A DNA stretch of 20,294 nucleotides from an uncultured bacterium (GCA_934845495.1 CAKWRB010000009.1:1-20294), one strand, 5' to 3'; positions 6,968 through 13,917 are shown, counted from the first letter of the stretch. Numbers and translations: made by a program. The notes: generated from the sequence alone by a model not told the origin.

Positions 6968-7939
6968 TTACAGCTCTTCGGCACTGATAAACCGGAAGTG
7001 GTTGCCGTTGGGCTCCAGGGTATAGCGCACAGTGCGCTCCCGGAGGGTGCGCAGAGCATCGGTGTAGAAGTTCACATCGATGGTATAGCGTCCGGTGGCA
7101 GCGTCCTGCTTGGCTGGGCTGGTCCAGGTGTAAAACCACATACCGCCCCGTCCCAGCAGCTCACAGCCGCCCTCCTCGGCGTTGTAGAACTTGGTCTGGG
7201 CGGCATCCACCTCGGCCCCGAAGAGCTCCCGGACACGGGTGTTCACTTCGCTGACCGAATACAGTTCCCGCTCGCCGCTGTAATCGCCGAAGATGGTGAT
7301 CATGGCATATTCCACCATCTCCTCCACCGGCAGATCGGCTGCCGAGGCAAAGGGTTCGCTGCCCATAAAGCCGATGTACTGGCTCACCTGGCTGTAGACC
7401 GGGTAGCCGGGCTGCTCCATGTCGTAGGGGAACAGCTCGTAGTAGTTCCAGCTCTTGTCGTACAGCATGGTCACCGCCGGGTAGCTGGCAAATTCGGTTC
7501 CGCTTGCGTTCACTTCCACAATGCGCTCGTAGGTGCCGGTGGGGAAGGTTTCGCTGCCGCTCTGGCTCACGGTAAAGGTGAATTGATACCGGGAGCTCAT
7601 CGGGTCCTGGGCAATGGTCTGGTAGCGGATGTCATCAAAGGTCACATTGCCCCAGTCCTCGTACCGGTATCCGGTGATTTTCTCGATGGCATCCACATTT
7701 CCAGCCAGCAGCGCCTGCTTGAAGTATTCGGCTGCCTCGTCCGCTGTGGTGGGTGTATCCAGAGAAAATCCCTCCGCCTTGCTGCCGCTCTCCGCACCGG
7801 AAGAGGGTTCCGCTGCGGTGCTGGACGAGCTGTTCTCCGCGGTGGAAGAGCTGCCCCGTTCCTCTCCGCCGCTGCAGGCTGTCAGGCTCAGGGCCAGGAC
7901 CCCTGCCAGCAGCAGGGTGAGAAAACGCTTGTGATTCAT
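6968..7939 (-). CDS. Lipoprotein of unknown function
   Basis: This 323-residue lipoprotein has a type II signal peptide (MNHKRFLTLLLAGVLALSLTAC, lipobox L-T-A-C, Cys22). A disordered Ser/Glu/Ala linker runs to about residue 58. A folded part follows, beginning with a helical segment (TADEAAEYFKQALLAGNVDAIEKI) like those of NTF2-like or DUF4878-type lipoproteins, then beta-rich sequence; I cannot assign the family firmly. The start is the second ATG: AGGAGG is 8 nt before it but only 2 nt before the first ATG at 7945. That AGGAGG overlaps the stop codon of the pentapeptide-repeat gene, so the two are co-transcribed and probably translationally coupled. It should sit on the outer face of the membrane. 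Confidence 0.87.
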   Translation of the reverse strand: MNHKRFLTLLLAGVLALSLTACSGGEERGSSSTAENSSSSTAAEPSSGAESGSKAEGFSLDTPTTADEAAEYFKQALLAGNVDAIEKITGYRYEDWGNVTFDDIRYQTIAQDPMSSRYQFTFTVSQSGSETFPTGTYERIVEVNASGTEFASYPAVTMLYDKSWNYYELFPYDMEQPGYPVYSQVSQYIGFMGSEPFASAADLPVEEMVEYAMITIFGDYSGERELYSVSEVNTRVRELFGAEVDAAQTKFYNAEEGGCELLGRGGMWFYTWTSPAKQDAATGRYTIDVNFYTDALRTLRERTVRYTLEPNGNHFRFISAEEL

Positions 7940-7951
7940 CAACATTACCTC

Positions 7952-8545
7952 CTAAACTTCGACCAGATAGCCGGACTGTTCTGCCAGGCGCACTGCTTCG
8001 GTCAGATCAATGTGGGTATTCTGAATCCGAGCCGGGCGCAGGTCGGTTCCCCAGAGGTCTGCCCCGCGGAGATCGGCCCCTTGCAGGTTGGCCCCGGTGA
8101 GGATCACCTCTCGCATACTGCATCCGGCAAGGATACAGTCCTGCAGGTCGCAGCCGGAAAGGTCCGCCCCATCCAGCCGCACCCCGGAGAGATCGCTGTG
8201 GCTGAGATCCAGCTGCTGCAACCCGGTGTAGGCCCAGTTGCCGCCAGCGATCCGAAGCGCCGTTACGGTGCAGTCCCGGAAGGCACTGCCCAGCATTTTG
8301 CAGTCCATAAAATCGGCGGCAAAGATGCGGCAGTGCTCAAAGGTGCAGCTCACCAGCTCGCACTGGCGCAGCATCGCCCCGGAAAACTCGCAGAACCGGA
8401 ACACACAGTTGGAAAACCGGCAGTGCTCCAGCAGGGCATCCTCAAACACACAGGAGACAAACCGGCACTGCTCCGCCTGGATCTTCTGCAGATCCTCCCC
8501 GGAAAAATCCCGGTTCTGCAGGGTCTCCCCCACCCGTGGCTCCAT
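7952..8545 (-). CDS. Pentapeptide-repeat protein
   Basis: The 197 residues are mostly pentapeptide repeats (pattern A/C-D/N/x-L/F-x-x). The N-terminal half is Cys/Phe-rich (CRFVSCVFEDALLEHCRF), and the C-terminal half is classic (ADLSGCDLQD, ANLQGADLRGADLWGTDL). Such repeats form a right-handed quadrilateral beta-helix. The C-terminal cap (IDLTEAVRLAEQSGY) resembles those of McbG/Qnr-like single-domain proteins. Some relatives mimic DNA and protect gyrase, but that role is not shown here. There is no signal peptide, so it is cytoplasmic. The ATG has GGAGGG at 6 nt. It is the first gene of a two-gene unit with the lipoprotein downstream. Function is otherwise unknown. Confidence 0.93.
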   Translation of the reverse strand: MEPRVGETLQNRDFSGEDLQKIQAEQCRFVSCVFEDALLEHCRFSNCVFRFCEFSGAMLRQCELVSCTFEHCRIFAADFMDCKMLGSAFRDCTVTALRIAGGNWAYTGLQQLDLSHSDLSGVRLDGADLSGCDLQDCILAGCSMREVILTGANLQGADLRGADLWGTDLRPARIQNTHIDLTEAVRLAEQSGYLVEV

Positions 8546-8583
8546 ACCGCGCCCTCCTTTTTCAGAAACAGATTCCTGATTTT

Positions 8584-8612
8584 AGTATATCGAATGGCAG
8601 GGGCAGATACAA
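8584..8612 (-). promoter_or_regulatory. Promoter of the pentapeptide-repeat/lipoprotein unit
   Basis: On the minus strand TTGTAT (8612-8607) and TATACT (8589-8584) are spaced exactly 17 bp, about 35 nt before the ATG. The rest of the 258-nt gap to queT holds only the queT terminator; I see nothing else supportable in it. Confidence 0.65.
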
Positions 8613-8710
8613 TACTAATTTTGTGAACAGTGGAGAAAATAGTCCCCTCATCACCCGACTAATTTTCCACCGTGTGGGAATTTTCCGATGGAAAGCCGGG
8701 CCTGAGGCAG

Positions 8711-8744
8711 AAAAAACGGCCCTCCCACATCGGGAGGGCCGTTT
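8711..8744 (-). terminator. Intrinsic terminator of queT
   Basis: A 10-bp GC stem (CGGCCCTCCC / GGGAGGGCCG, extended by three A-T pairs) has loop ACATC. Six A on the left read as a T-run on the minus strand, about 60 nt after the queT stop. Confidence 0.9.
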
Positions 8745-8803
8745 CTTGGTTTTTCTATTTTGTCCCATGGCGGGACAGGGACAGACAGGGGTTGCAAGTT
8801 CCG

Positions 8804-9343
8804 TCAGTCGAGGTTGGAGAAGATGCGGAAGGCCAGCCCGCTGGACTGAAGATACCGGTACATGGGCAGGCCGATCACAAAGCAGGCGATGAACTCGCCC
8901 AGGCCAACGCTGCCAAAGTTGAGCCAGAAGATGCGCATATCAAAGGTGGGCGACATCACCAGGGTAAGCTCTCCGCCCACCACCAGTGCATTGAGCAGCA
9001 CCGGCATCAGGGCCGAAAGCAGCGGCAGACCCTTAAAGCGGATATCCCGGAACTTATAGGTGAGCACTGCAGCCACAAAGGTGGCACCGGTTCCCAGGAA
9101 GACATCCCAGATCCCGATGATGTTGGTGCCCAGTGCCAGTCCGTACAGGTTGGAGAGGGCGCACCCCAGGGTAACGCCCCAGATGCCAGCCGGGGTGAAG
9201 AGCGGCAGCAGGGTAAATACTTCGGCAAACCGAATCTGGATCTGGCCGAAGGAGAGGGCCGGAAATGCGGCGCACAGTGCCATATAGGCAGCGCCGATCA
9301 GTCCAGCTGCGGCAAGGCGCCGCACAGATACTGTTTTTGTCAT
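8804..9343 (-). CDS. queT: Queuosine precursor transporter QueT
   Basis: The 179-residue integral membrane protein matches the QueT (DUF988) family, an ECF-type substrate-binding S component for preQ1 or related queuosine precursors. Diagnostic stretches are QIQIRFAEVFTLLPLFTPAG near residues 34-53, then GVTLGCALSNLYG, and a GIWDVFLGTGATF segment. About five to six membrane spans are visible and the length is normal. The ATG is preceded by AAAGGA at 10 nt, within a structured leader. It stands alone between a terminator and its own promoter; no other queuosine gene is nearby. The energising ECF module would have to be encoded elsewhere. Substrate identity within the preQ0/preQ1/queuine range cannot be told from sequence. 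Confidence 0.9.
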   Translation of the reverse strand: MTKTVSVRRLAAAGLIGAAYMALCAAFPALSFGQIQIRFAEVFTLLPLFTPAGIWGVTLGCALSNLYGLALGTNIIGIWDVFLGTGATFVAAVLTYKFRDIRFKGLPLLSALMPVLLNALVVGGELTLVMSPTFDMRIFWLNFGSVGLGEFIACFVIGLPMYRYLQSSGLAFRIFSNLD

Positions 9344-9466
9344 AATTCTGATGTCCTTTCGTAGTGTGGTTTATAGTCAGGAACTTGCGACTGACTCTGT
9401 CGTTCTCCCCTGTCGGGACGACTTGGGAAAAATACAGACCTGCCGGGAGCATAGCCGGTCAGGGCG
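9344..9466 (-). promoter_or_regulatory. Structured 5' leader of queT, candidate preQ1-type riboswitch
   Basis: The leader of about 123 nt folds into three local stems: CCTG-a-CCGG / CCGG-CAGG at its 5' end (9463-9439), followed by a T-rich stretch; GTCGT..ACGAC with an inner CCC/GGG (9422-9399); and AGTCAG / CTGACT with 10-nt loop TCGCAAGTTC (9396-9375). The last stem is followed by an A/C-rich linker and AAAGGAC (9359-9353), the ribosome site. GUUC in the loop can pair with GGAC, giving an H-type pseudoknot that hides the site, as preQ1 class II riboswitches do. I cannot match a known preQ1 class consensus, so the riboswitch assignment rests on layout and gene context. Confidence 0.42.
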
Positions 9467-9472
9467 ACTGAT

Positions 9473-9501
9473 ATTATACAACTTCTGCGCAGAAAATGCA
9501 A
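9473..9501 (-). promoter_or_regulatory. Promoter of queT
   Basis: On the minus strand TTGCAT (9501-9496) and a perfect TATAAT (9478-9473) are spaced 17 bp. It predicts a start near 9466, right at the first leader stem. The 265-nt divergent gap to pyrK is thus filled by two promoters and two leaders. Confidence 0.75.
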
Positions 9502-9519
9502 ATATTTTCCGCCCCTCTC

Positions 9520-9548
9520 TTGCCAATTTTCGCTGATTCCAGTAAACT
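9520..9548 (+). promoter_or_regulatory. Likely promoter of pyrK-pyrD-ruvX
   Basis: TTGCCA (9520-9525) and TAAACT (9543-9548) are spaced 17 bp on the plus strand. An alternative -10 (TAGTAT, 9549-9554) lacks a well-placed -35. The predicted start falls just before the 24-nt hairpin of the leader. Confidence 0.55.
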
Positions 9549-9557
9549 TAGTATAGA

Positions 9558-9581
9558 GATTTTTTCCGTCCGGGAAAAATC
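9558..9581 (+). repeat. Perfect 10-bp hairpin at the start of the pyr leader
   Basis: GATTTTTTCC and GGGAAAAATC pair fully (one G-U) around loop GTCC. There is no T-run after it, so it is not a terminator. It lies at or next to the predicted start site, 28 nt before the pyrK ATG, and could be an operator or a 5' stabilising stem. It does not match the known PyrR-binding loop. Confidence 0.65.
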
Positions 9582-9608
9582 GGGTCATTATTATAGGAGG
9601 GCGTTTTT

Positions 9609-10382
9609 ATGTCGTATATACAGAATGTATATCCTATCCAGTCGCGGGACGCCATTGCCCGGGATATGTTCGACTATGTTGTATATTGCCCGGAGATCGC
9701 TTCCCAGAGCCATGCCGGACAGTTTGTACACATCCGGGTACCGGGTCACACCCTGCGCCGGCCCATTTCCATCTGTGAAGTGAACCGGGAAAAGGGCACC
9801 CTGCGTCTGGTCTTTGAGGTACGGGGCTCCGGCACCGAAGCCATGTCCATGCTGTCCGTAGGCCAGCTGATGGATGTGATGGGCCCGCTGGGCAATGGAT
9901 TCACCCTGCTGTCCCCGGATTCCCGGGCCATTGTAGTGGGGGGCGGTATTGGTACTCCTCCCATGCTGGAAACTGCCAAGCACTATGCGGAAAACTGCAC
10001 TGCGATCCTGGGCTTCCGGGATGCAGCCCATGTGATCCTGGACGAAGATTTTGACGCCTGTGGCTGCGATGTGCGTCTGGCCACCGACGATGGTTCCAAG
10101 GGCCACCACGGCTTTGTGACCGAACTGCTCCGCCAGCGGCTGGAAGAGGGCGGCGCCGACATCATCTATGCCTGCGGCCCCAAGGGGATGCTTCAGGCTG
10201 TGGCTGCCATTGCCGAGGAATTCGGCGTGCGCTGCGAGATTTCGCTGGAAGAGCGGATGGCCTGCGGCATTGGTGCCTGCCTGGGCTGTGCCACCCCCAT
10301 CCGCACTGCCGATGGCGGCATGACCTACAAGCATGTCTGCAAGGACGGCCCTGTATTTGATGCGAAAGAGGTGATCTTCTAA
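9609..10382 (+). CDS. pyrK: Dihydroorotate dehydrogenase B, electron transfer subunit
   Basis: PyrK carries FAD and a [2Fe-2S] cluster and passes electrons from PyrD to NAD+ in pyrimidine synthesis. The 257-residue protein shows a ferredoxin-reductase-like fold: FAD-binding LRRPISICEV near residues 48-57, a GGGIGTPPMLETA nucleotide loop near 116-128, CGPKGML near the C-terminal third, and the cluster ligands Cys219-x4-Cys224-x2-Cys227-x16-Cys244 (C-G-I-G-A-C-L-G-C, then HVCKDGPVF). GGAGGG lies 7 nt before the ATG. Its TAA overlaps the pyrD ATG by one base (TAATG), so the two subunits are translationally coupled. Family length is normal and nothing is missing. Confidence 0.96.
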   Translation: MSYIQNVYPIQSRDAIARDMFDYVVYCPEIASQSHAGQFVHIRVPGHTLRRPISICEVNREKGTLRLVFEVRGSGTEAMSMLSVGQLMDVMGPLGNGFTLLSPDSRAIVVGGGIGTPPMLETAKHYAENCTAILGFRDAAHVILDEDFDACGCDVRLATDDGSKGHHGFVTELLRQRLEEGGADIIYACGPKGMLQAVAAIAEEFGVRCEISLEERMACGIGACLGCATPIRTADGGMTYKHVCKDGPVFDAKEVIF

Positions 10383-11293
10383 TGGCAAACCTGAAGGTAA
10401 ATATCGCCGGTGTGGAGTTCAAGAACCCCATCATCACCGCCTCCGGCTGTTTCGGATTCGGCCGGGAATATGAGAAGATGTATCCGCTGGAAAAGCTGGG
10501 TGGTATGTCTCTGAAGGGCACCACCTATGCCGAGCGCCTGGGCAACCCCCCGCCCCGCATTGCCGAAACCGCTTCGGGTATGCTCAACAGCGTGGGCTTG
10601 CAGAACCCCGGTGTCAAGCACTTCATCAAGGAGGACCTGCCCTACCTGCTGGACAAGGGCACGGTCATCATCGCCAACGCCGCCGGCAGCGCCATTGAGG
10701 ACTACCGGATGCTGGCCGAGGAACTGGACCAGTCCGCTGTGGATATGATCGAGCTGAACATCTCCTGCCCCAATGTCAAGAGCGGCGGCCTGACCTTCGG
10801 TGCCAGCTGCGACAGTGCCTCGGAGATCGTCCGTGAGATCCGCAAGGCCACTTCCAAGCCGCTGATGGTCAAGCTCTCCCCCAATGTCACCGACATCGTA
10901 TCCATTGCCCAGTCGGTGGAGGCTGAGGGCGCTGATGCTGTTTCACTCATCAACACCCTGGTGGGTATGCGCATCGACATTGAATCCCGCCGGCCCATCC
11001 TTCACCAGAACACCGGCGGTCTCTCCGGCCCGGCTGTGTTCCCGGTGGCTCTGGCCATGGTGTGGAAGGTAGCCAACGCAGTCAAGATCCCGGTTGTGGG
11101 TCTGGGCGGTGTGGAAAAGTGGCAGGATGCCATTGAGATGATGCTGGCCGGCGCCACCGGTGTACAGGTGGGCACTGCCATGTTCTATGACCCCTATGCT
11201 CCGCTGAAGATCGTAGAGGGCATGAACGAGTGGCTGGACCGCAACGGCATTGCCGATGTCAACGAGATCATCGGTCAGGTTCGCCCCTGGTAA
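10382..11293 (+). CDS. pyrD: Dihydroorotate dehydrogenase B, catalytic subunit (class 1B)
   Basis: PyrD oxidises dihydroorotate to orotate using FMN, the fourth step of de novo pyrimidine synthesis, in a heterotetramer with PyrK. The 303 residues form a TIM barrel. Visible are NSVGLQNPG, the active-site Cys129 in NISCPNVKSGG (Cys marks class 1; Ser marks class 2), VKLSPNVTDI, INTLVGMRIDI, TGGLSGPAVFPVAL and the phosphate-binding GLGGVEKWQDA..GATGVQVGTA. The cytoplasmic class 1B assignment is firm because pyrK is fused to it by a 1-nt overlap. The ATG comes directly from that overlap. ruvX follows 9 nt after the stop. Confidence 0.97.
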   Translation: MANLKVNIAGVEFKNPIITASGCFGFGREYEKMYPLEKLGGMSLKGTTYAERLGNPPPRIAETASGMLNSVGLQNPGVKHFIKEDLPYLLDKGTVIIANAAGSAIEDYRMLAEELDQSAVDMIELNISCPNVKSGGLTFGASCDSASEIVREIRKATSKPLMVKLSPNVTDIVSIAQSVEAEGADAVSLINTLVGMRIDIESRRPILHQNTGGLSGPAVFPVALAMVWKVANAVKIPVVGLGGVEKWQDAIEMMLAGATGVQVGTAMFYDPYAPLKIVEGMNEWLDRNGIADVNEIIGQVRPW

Positions 11294-11302
11294 GGAGTGC
11301 TT

Positions 11303-11728
11303 ATGAAGATCCTTGCAGTAGATTACGGCGACGCGCGCACTGGCCTTGCCATCTGTGATGCCGGCGAACTGCTGGCCTCCCCGGTGGGAGTGATCCATTC
11401 CCACCGCATGGACGAGGTGGTGCAAAAGGCCACAGAGGCCGCCCGGGAACAGCGGGCAGAACGGATCGTTGTGGGCAACCCCATCAATATGAACGGCACC
11501 CGCGGCCCCCGCAGCGAGCTCTGCCAGGAGTTTGCCGCCAAGCTGGAGGAAGCAGCCGGCCTGCCGGTGGTGCTCTGGGACGAGCGCAGCACCACCGTGA
11601 CGGCCATCGGCTATCTCAATGCTACCGATACCCGGGGCAAAAAAAGGAAAGCGGTGGTGGATGCCGTAGCAGCCACCATTATCCTGGAAAGCTATCTGGC
11701 CTGGCGCAAAAACAACCCTGAAACCTGA
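11303..11728 (+). CDS. ruvX: Putative pre-16S rRNA nuclease / Holliday junction resolvase YqgF
   Basis: RuvX/YqgF is an RNase H-like nuclease linked to 16S rRNA 5'-end maturation and described as a resolvase homologue. The 141-residue length is typical. The acidic catalytic triad is visible: Asp in LAVDYGDARTG near residue 6, Glu in LWDERSTT near 95, and Asp in VVDAVAATIIL near 121. The PhoxN-like loop VVGNPINMNG is also present. I chose ATG 11303 because AAGGAG ends 5 nt upstream; a GTG at 11297 overlaps that site. It is the third gene of the pyrK-pyrD operon, an arrangement I would not expect from function. A terminator follows at once. Confidence 0.93.
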   Translation: MKILAVDYGDARTGLAICDAGELLASPVGVIHSHRMDEVVQKATEAAREQRAERIVVGNPINMNGTRGPRSELCQEFAAKLEEAAGLPVVLWDERSTTVTAIGYLNATDTRGKKRKAVVDAVAATIILESYLAWRKNNPET

Positions 11729-11745
11729 TATTCTACCCGATTGCA

Positions 11746-11777
11746 AACCGGCTCCCTGTCTGGGGGCCGGTTTTTTT
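11746..11777 (+). terminator. Intrinsic terminator of the pyrK-pyrD-ruvX operon
   Basis: The stem ACCGGCTCCC / GGGGGCCGGT (one wobble), loop TGTCT, is followed by seven T, 18 nt after the ruvX stop. Confidence 0.94.
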
Positions 11778-11781
11778 GTAT

Positions 11782-11815
11782 AAAAAATGAGGACACTGCT
11801 CACTGCAGTGTCCTC
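11782..11815 (-). terminator. Intrinsic terminator of the Met-rich lipoprotein gene
   Basis: A perfect 11-bp stem (GAGGACACTGC / GCAGTGTCCTC, loop TCACT) is preceded on the plus strand by six A, giving a T-run on the minus strand. It lies back to back with the ruvX terminator, separating convergent units. Confidence 0.93.
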
Positions 11816-11852
11816 GTTTGGTTCTGTTTTGCAATCAGCGGCCGACTGCGGC

Positions 11853-12641
11853 TCAGGCTGCAGCCAGGGCACCTGCCATCAGGTCGTGATCCACTTCGGT
11901 GTAGCTGTCCAGATCGGCCGGGAACTCTACGGTGACCGCATCGCCCACAGCATTGTAAACCAGGTTGACATCCACACTCATCGAAACGGTCTGGCCTTCC
12001 ACGCTCATGTCCATCACCATGTGTACCTTATCGCTGAGGACATTGTAGTCCTTATCGATCACACAGGTGCCGCCCATCTCGCCGATGGTGAAGCTTCCAT
12101 CCTCGCCCATCAGTTCGTCCATTCCATCCAGGGCGTTGTCCAGATACTCGTTCATCTTATCCGGAGCAATGGTGTAGTTGAACACATAGTTACCGTCCTT
12201 GTCCTCGGTCATCTCCAGCTTATCCATGAAATCCCGGGAAGTGGCGGTATTCAGGGTGGCCTGTCCCGCTACCTCCGAATAATCGAAGGGGGCCTTGAGC
12301 TTGAAGCCGGAGCCATCGTTCATGTAGAGGTAGCCGTCCTTGAAGTACTCCTCCACGATCACCTCTTCACCCAGGATATTGGTGCTCATCACCATTGCCA
12401 GTTCCGCCTCGGAATCCGAGATCTTCTTGAGCTGGATATCGGCGCCCATCTTCATACCCAGGGACATACCGCCCATATCCATGGTCATGGCCATTTCCAT
12501 ATCGCCGTCCAGGGCATCCAGCGACTGGCTCTTGAGGATCGCCTCGTCGTAGATCTCCTCCGGGGTCTTGGCGCTCTGACCGCAGGCTGCCAGCGACAGG
12601 ACCAGTGCGGTGCTCATCAACACTGCAAAAATTCGCTTCAT
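11853..12641 (-). CDS. Lipoprotein, DUF6612-like, Met-rich
   Basis: The 262-residue protein has a lipoprotein signal (MKRIFAVLMSTALVLSLAAC, Cys20). The rest is compatible with the DUF6612 / LolA-LppX-like lipoproteins of clostridia. It has an N-terminal helix (EEIYDEAILKSQSLDALDGD), long antiparallel strands (an alternating Met-rich stretch of about 20 residues after it, then VEEYFKDGYLYMNDG) and a final strand pair with VDVNLVYNAVGD. These half-barrels can bind lipids or other hydrophobic ligands, but no ligand is shown here. The strong Met content (about 10% overall, dense near residues 46-66) is notable. The ATG has GGAGG at about 8 nt. It is monocistronic, with its own promoter and terminator. 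Family assignment is moderate. Confidence 0.83.
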   Translation of the reverse strand: MKRIFAVLMSTALVLSLAACGQSAKTPEEIYDEAILKSQSLDALDGDMEMAMTMDMGGMSLGMKMGADIQLKKISDSEAELAMVMSTNILGEEVIVEEYFKDGYLYMNDGSGFKLKAPFDYSEVAGQATLNTATSRDFMDKLEMTEDKDGNYVFNYTIAPDKMNEYLDNALDGMDELMGEDGSFTIGEMGGTCVIDKDYNVLSDKVHMVMDMSVEGQTVSMSVDVNLVYNAVGDAVTVEFPADLDSYTEVDHDLMAGALAAA

Positions 12642-12694
12642 ATTTATTCCTCCATCTCATTTTGGGAGCTTGATTCGGCTTTTGCCATAGATTT

Positions 12695-12723
12695 ATGGTA
12701 TCAGATTCCGACAGCCTGCGCAA
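12695..12723 (-). promoter_or_regulatory. Promoter of the Met-rich lipoprotein gene
   Basis: On the minus strand TTGCGC (12723-12718) and TACCAT (12700-12695) are spaced 17 bp, about 55 nt before the ATG. Both boxes are sub-optimal. Confidence 0.5.
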
Positions 12724-12788
12724 GTAGTTTTTTATACAAAATCCTTGTTCTGATTCTTGTACACTCTCCCAAATTTAGGCAGTATGTC

Positions 12789-12813
12789 AAAAAGCTGCCC
12801 GTCAGCCAGCCTA
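12789..12813 (-). terminator. Weak terminator-like hairpin after the small lipoprotein gene
   Basis: On the minus strand GCTGGC-TGAC-GGGCAGC, with one mismatch, is followed by TTTTTG immediately after the stop codon. The stem is short, so termination would be modest. Confidence 0.45.
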
Positions 12814-13323
12814 TTCGGCTTGCAGCAGATCGTCCAGCACCTGCATCACAGCCTCGTACCGTTCCGGGTGGTAGCTCTCATACCGGTTGGGATTGCCGGC
12901 ATCGGCCAGCAGGGCCTTGCTCTCCTCGCTGCCGGACAGGATCGCCTCTGCCGCCTGCTTGACTGCCTCCTGCCCCTCCAGCAGCCCCTCCCGGGTGAGG
13001 GCATCGGCCTGGGCCAGCCAGGCAGCAGCATCGCTTCGCAGGGTTTTCTCCTTGGCGGCGTCGTACTCCTCGGCATAGTCTATCACCCCACAGGCGGCGA
13101 TATACACCTTGAGGCTGCTGCCCGCTGTGCCGGGCTGGTACCCTGCCAGTGCCTCCATCATCTCCCGGACAGCCGGATCGATCTCCTCCGCCTGAGAGGA
13201 ACTTTCCTCCGCCTGAGAGGAAGGCGCAGACTGGCTCCCTGGCTCTGAAGAGCTATTTTCTCCGGCTGTGCAGCCAACGAACAGCAGCACACTGAACAGC
13301 AGTGCCATCCACAATTTCTTCAT
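12811..13323 (-). CDS. Small lipoprotein of unknown function
   Basis: The 170-residue product has a lipoprotein signal (MKKLWMALLFSVLLFVGC, Cys18, lipobox F-V-G-C, slightly atypical at -3). It is followed by a Ser/Glu/Gln linker to about residue 47 with a short internal duplication (SSQAEE twice). The remainder is helical and acidic, with YHPERYEAVMQVLDDLL at the C terminus. I recognise no family. AAAGGAG lies 8-9 nt before the ATG. It is 81 nt downstream of the acetyltransferase gene in the same direction. No convincing promoter is visible in that gap, so the two may be co-transcribed. Confidence 0.8.
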   Translation of the reverse strand: MKKLWMALLFSVLLFVGCTAGENSSSEPGSQSAPSSQAEESSSQAEEIDPAVREMMEALAGYQPGTAGSSLKVYIAACGVIDYAEEYDAAKEKTLRSDAAAWLAQADALTREGLLEGQEAVKQAAEAILSGSEESKALLADAGNPNRYESYHPERYEAVMQVLDDLLQAE

Positions 13324-13404
13324 GCTTCATCTCTCCTTTGACAACACGAAATACAGAAGATCGCAAACTCTGCAACTCTCCATTCTACATCGTAAAAACT
13401 CCCG

Positions 13405-13917
13405 CTATCCCCGGTCCGGGCCGACCTTCTGGAAGGCAATGCGCTCCTCCCCGCCCCGAACATAGACGATGCCACAGCGCTCGAAGCCGTTCTTGGCCAG
13501 GGCGCCCTGCATGGGCAGGTTGTCCCGGTGGGTATCGATGCGCACATTGCCGCACTGCTCAAAGCACCACTGCAGACAGAAGCTCCCCACGCCCCGGGGC
13601 GCTCTCTCGCCGCGGCGGCTGGTGATACGGTGTACCACACCGTAGGGGATGCGGTGGTCAACCCAGTCCCCCTGCTCGATCACCCGGTAGCTCTCGTCCT
13701 CGCCGATGAAAAAGACAAAGGTGGCGACGATCTGTCCGGTCTCGTCCTCACAGACATGGCTCACGCCGGTGCGGATGTCCTCCCGGAGCATGTCCGGCTC
13801 AGGATAGCCATTTGCCCACTGGGTGGGATTGCCGTGTTCCGCCATAAAAGTCCGGGCCTCCGCATAGAGCTGGAGCATTGCCGGCAGATCCTCTGGGCGG
13901 CTCTTTCGTATCTTCAT
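13405..13917 (-). CDS. GNAT-family N-acetyltransferase
   Basis: The 170-residue protein fits the GCN5-related acetyltransferase fold, which moves acetyl from acetyl-CoA to an amine of a small molecule or protein. It opens with the usual strand-helix (MKIRKSRPEDLPAMLQLY) and has a central ETGQIVATFVFF strand pair. The motif A region RRGERAPRGVGSFCLQWCFE is consistent with the pyrophosphate loop, and VRIDTHRDNLPMQGALAKNGF matches motif B, where Asn and the K/R-GF turn are typical. The substrate cannot be inferred. GAGGGG lies 6 nt before the ATG. The 143-nt gap upstream holds the terminator of the ABC operon; I saw no strong promoter there. Confidence 0.92.
   Translation of the reverse strand: MKIRKSRPEDLPAMLQLYAEARTFMAEHGNPTQWANGYPEPDMLREDIRTGVSHVCEDETGQIVATFVFFIGEDESYRVIEQGDWVDHRIPYGVVHRITSRRGERAPRGVGSFCLQWCFEQCGNVRIDTHRDNLPMQGALAKNGFERCGIVYVRGGEERIAFQKVGPDRG

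Noticed and set aside
6998..8626. 542-codon plus-strand frame across the lipoprotein and pentapeptide-repeat genes
   Set aside because: It spans two well-supported minus-strand genes and their junction, has no family motif and crosses a promoter; antisense artefact.
8620..8700. Possible regulatory hairpin between the pentapeptide-repeat promoter and the queT terminator
   Set aside because: The CCAC/GTGG pairing is only 4 bp and not extended; nothing beyond chance.
9439..9466. preQ1 class III riboswitch identity for the queT leader
   Set aside because: Class III is known upstream of queT in this bacterial group, but the conserved core and the GC-rich ribosome-site helix I recall for it are not visible here.
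10943..11872. Minus-strand frame opposite pyrD-ruvX
   Set aside because: It crosses two terminators and two certain genes; no coding signature.
13324..13404. Separate promoter for the small lipoprotein gene
   Set aside because: TTGCAG with TATTTC at 16 bp is the best candidate and too weak to list; co-transcription with the acetyltransferase gene is as likely.
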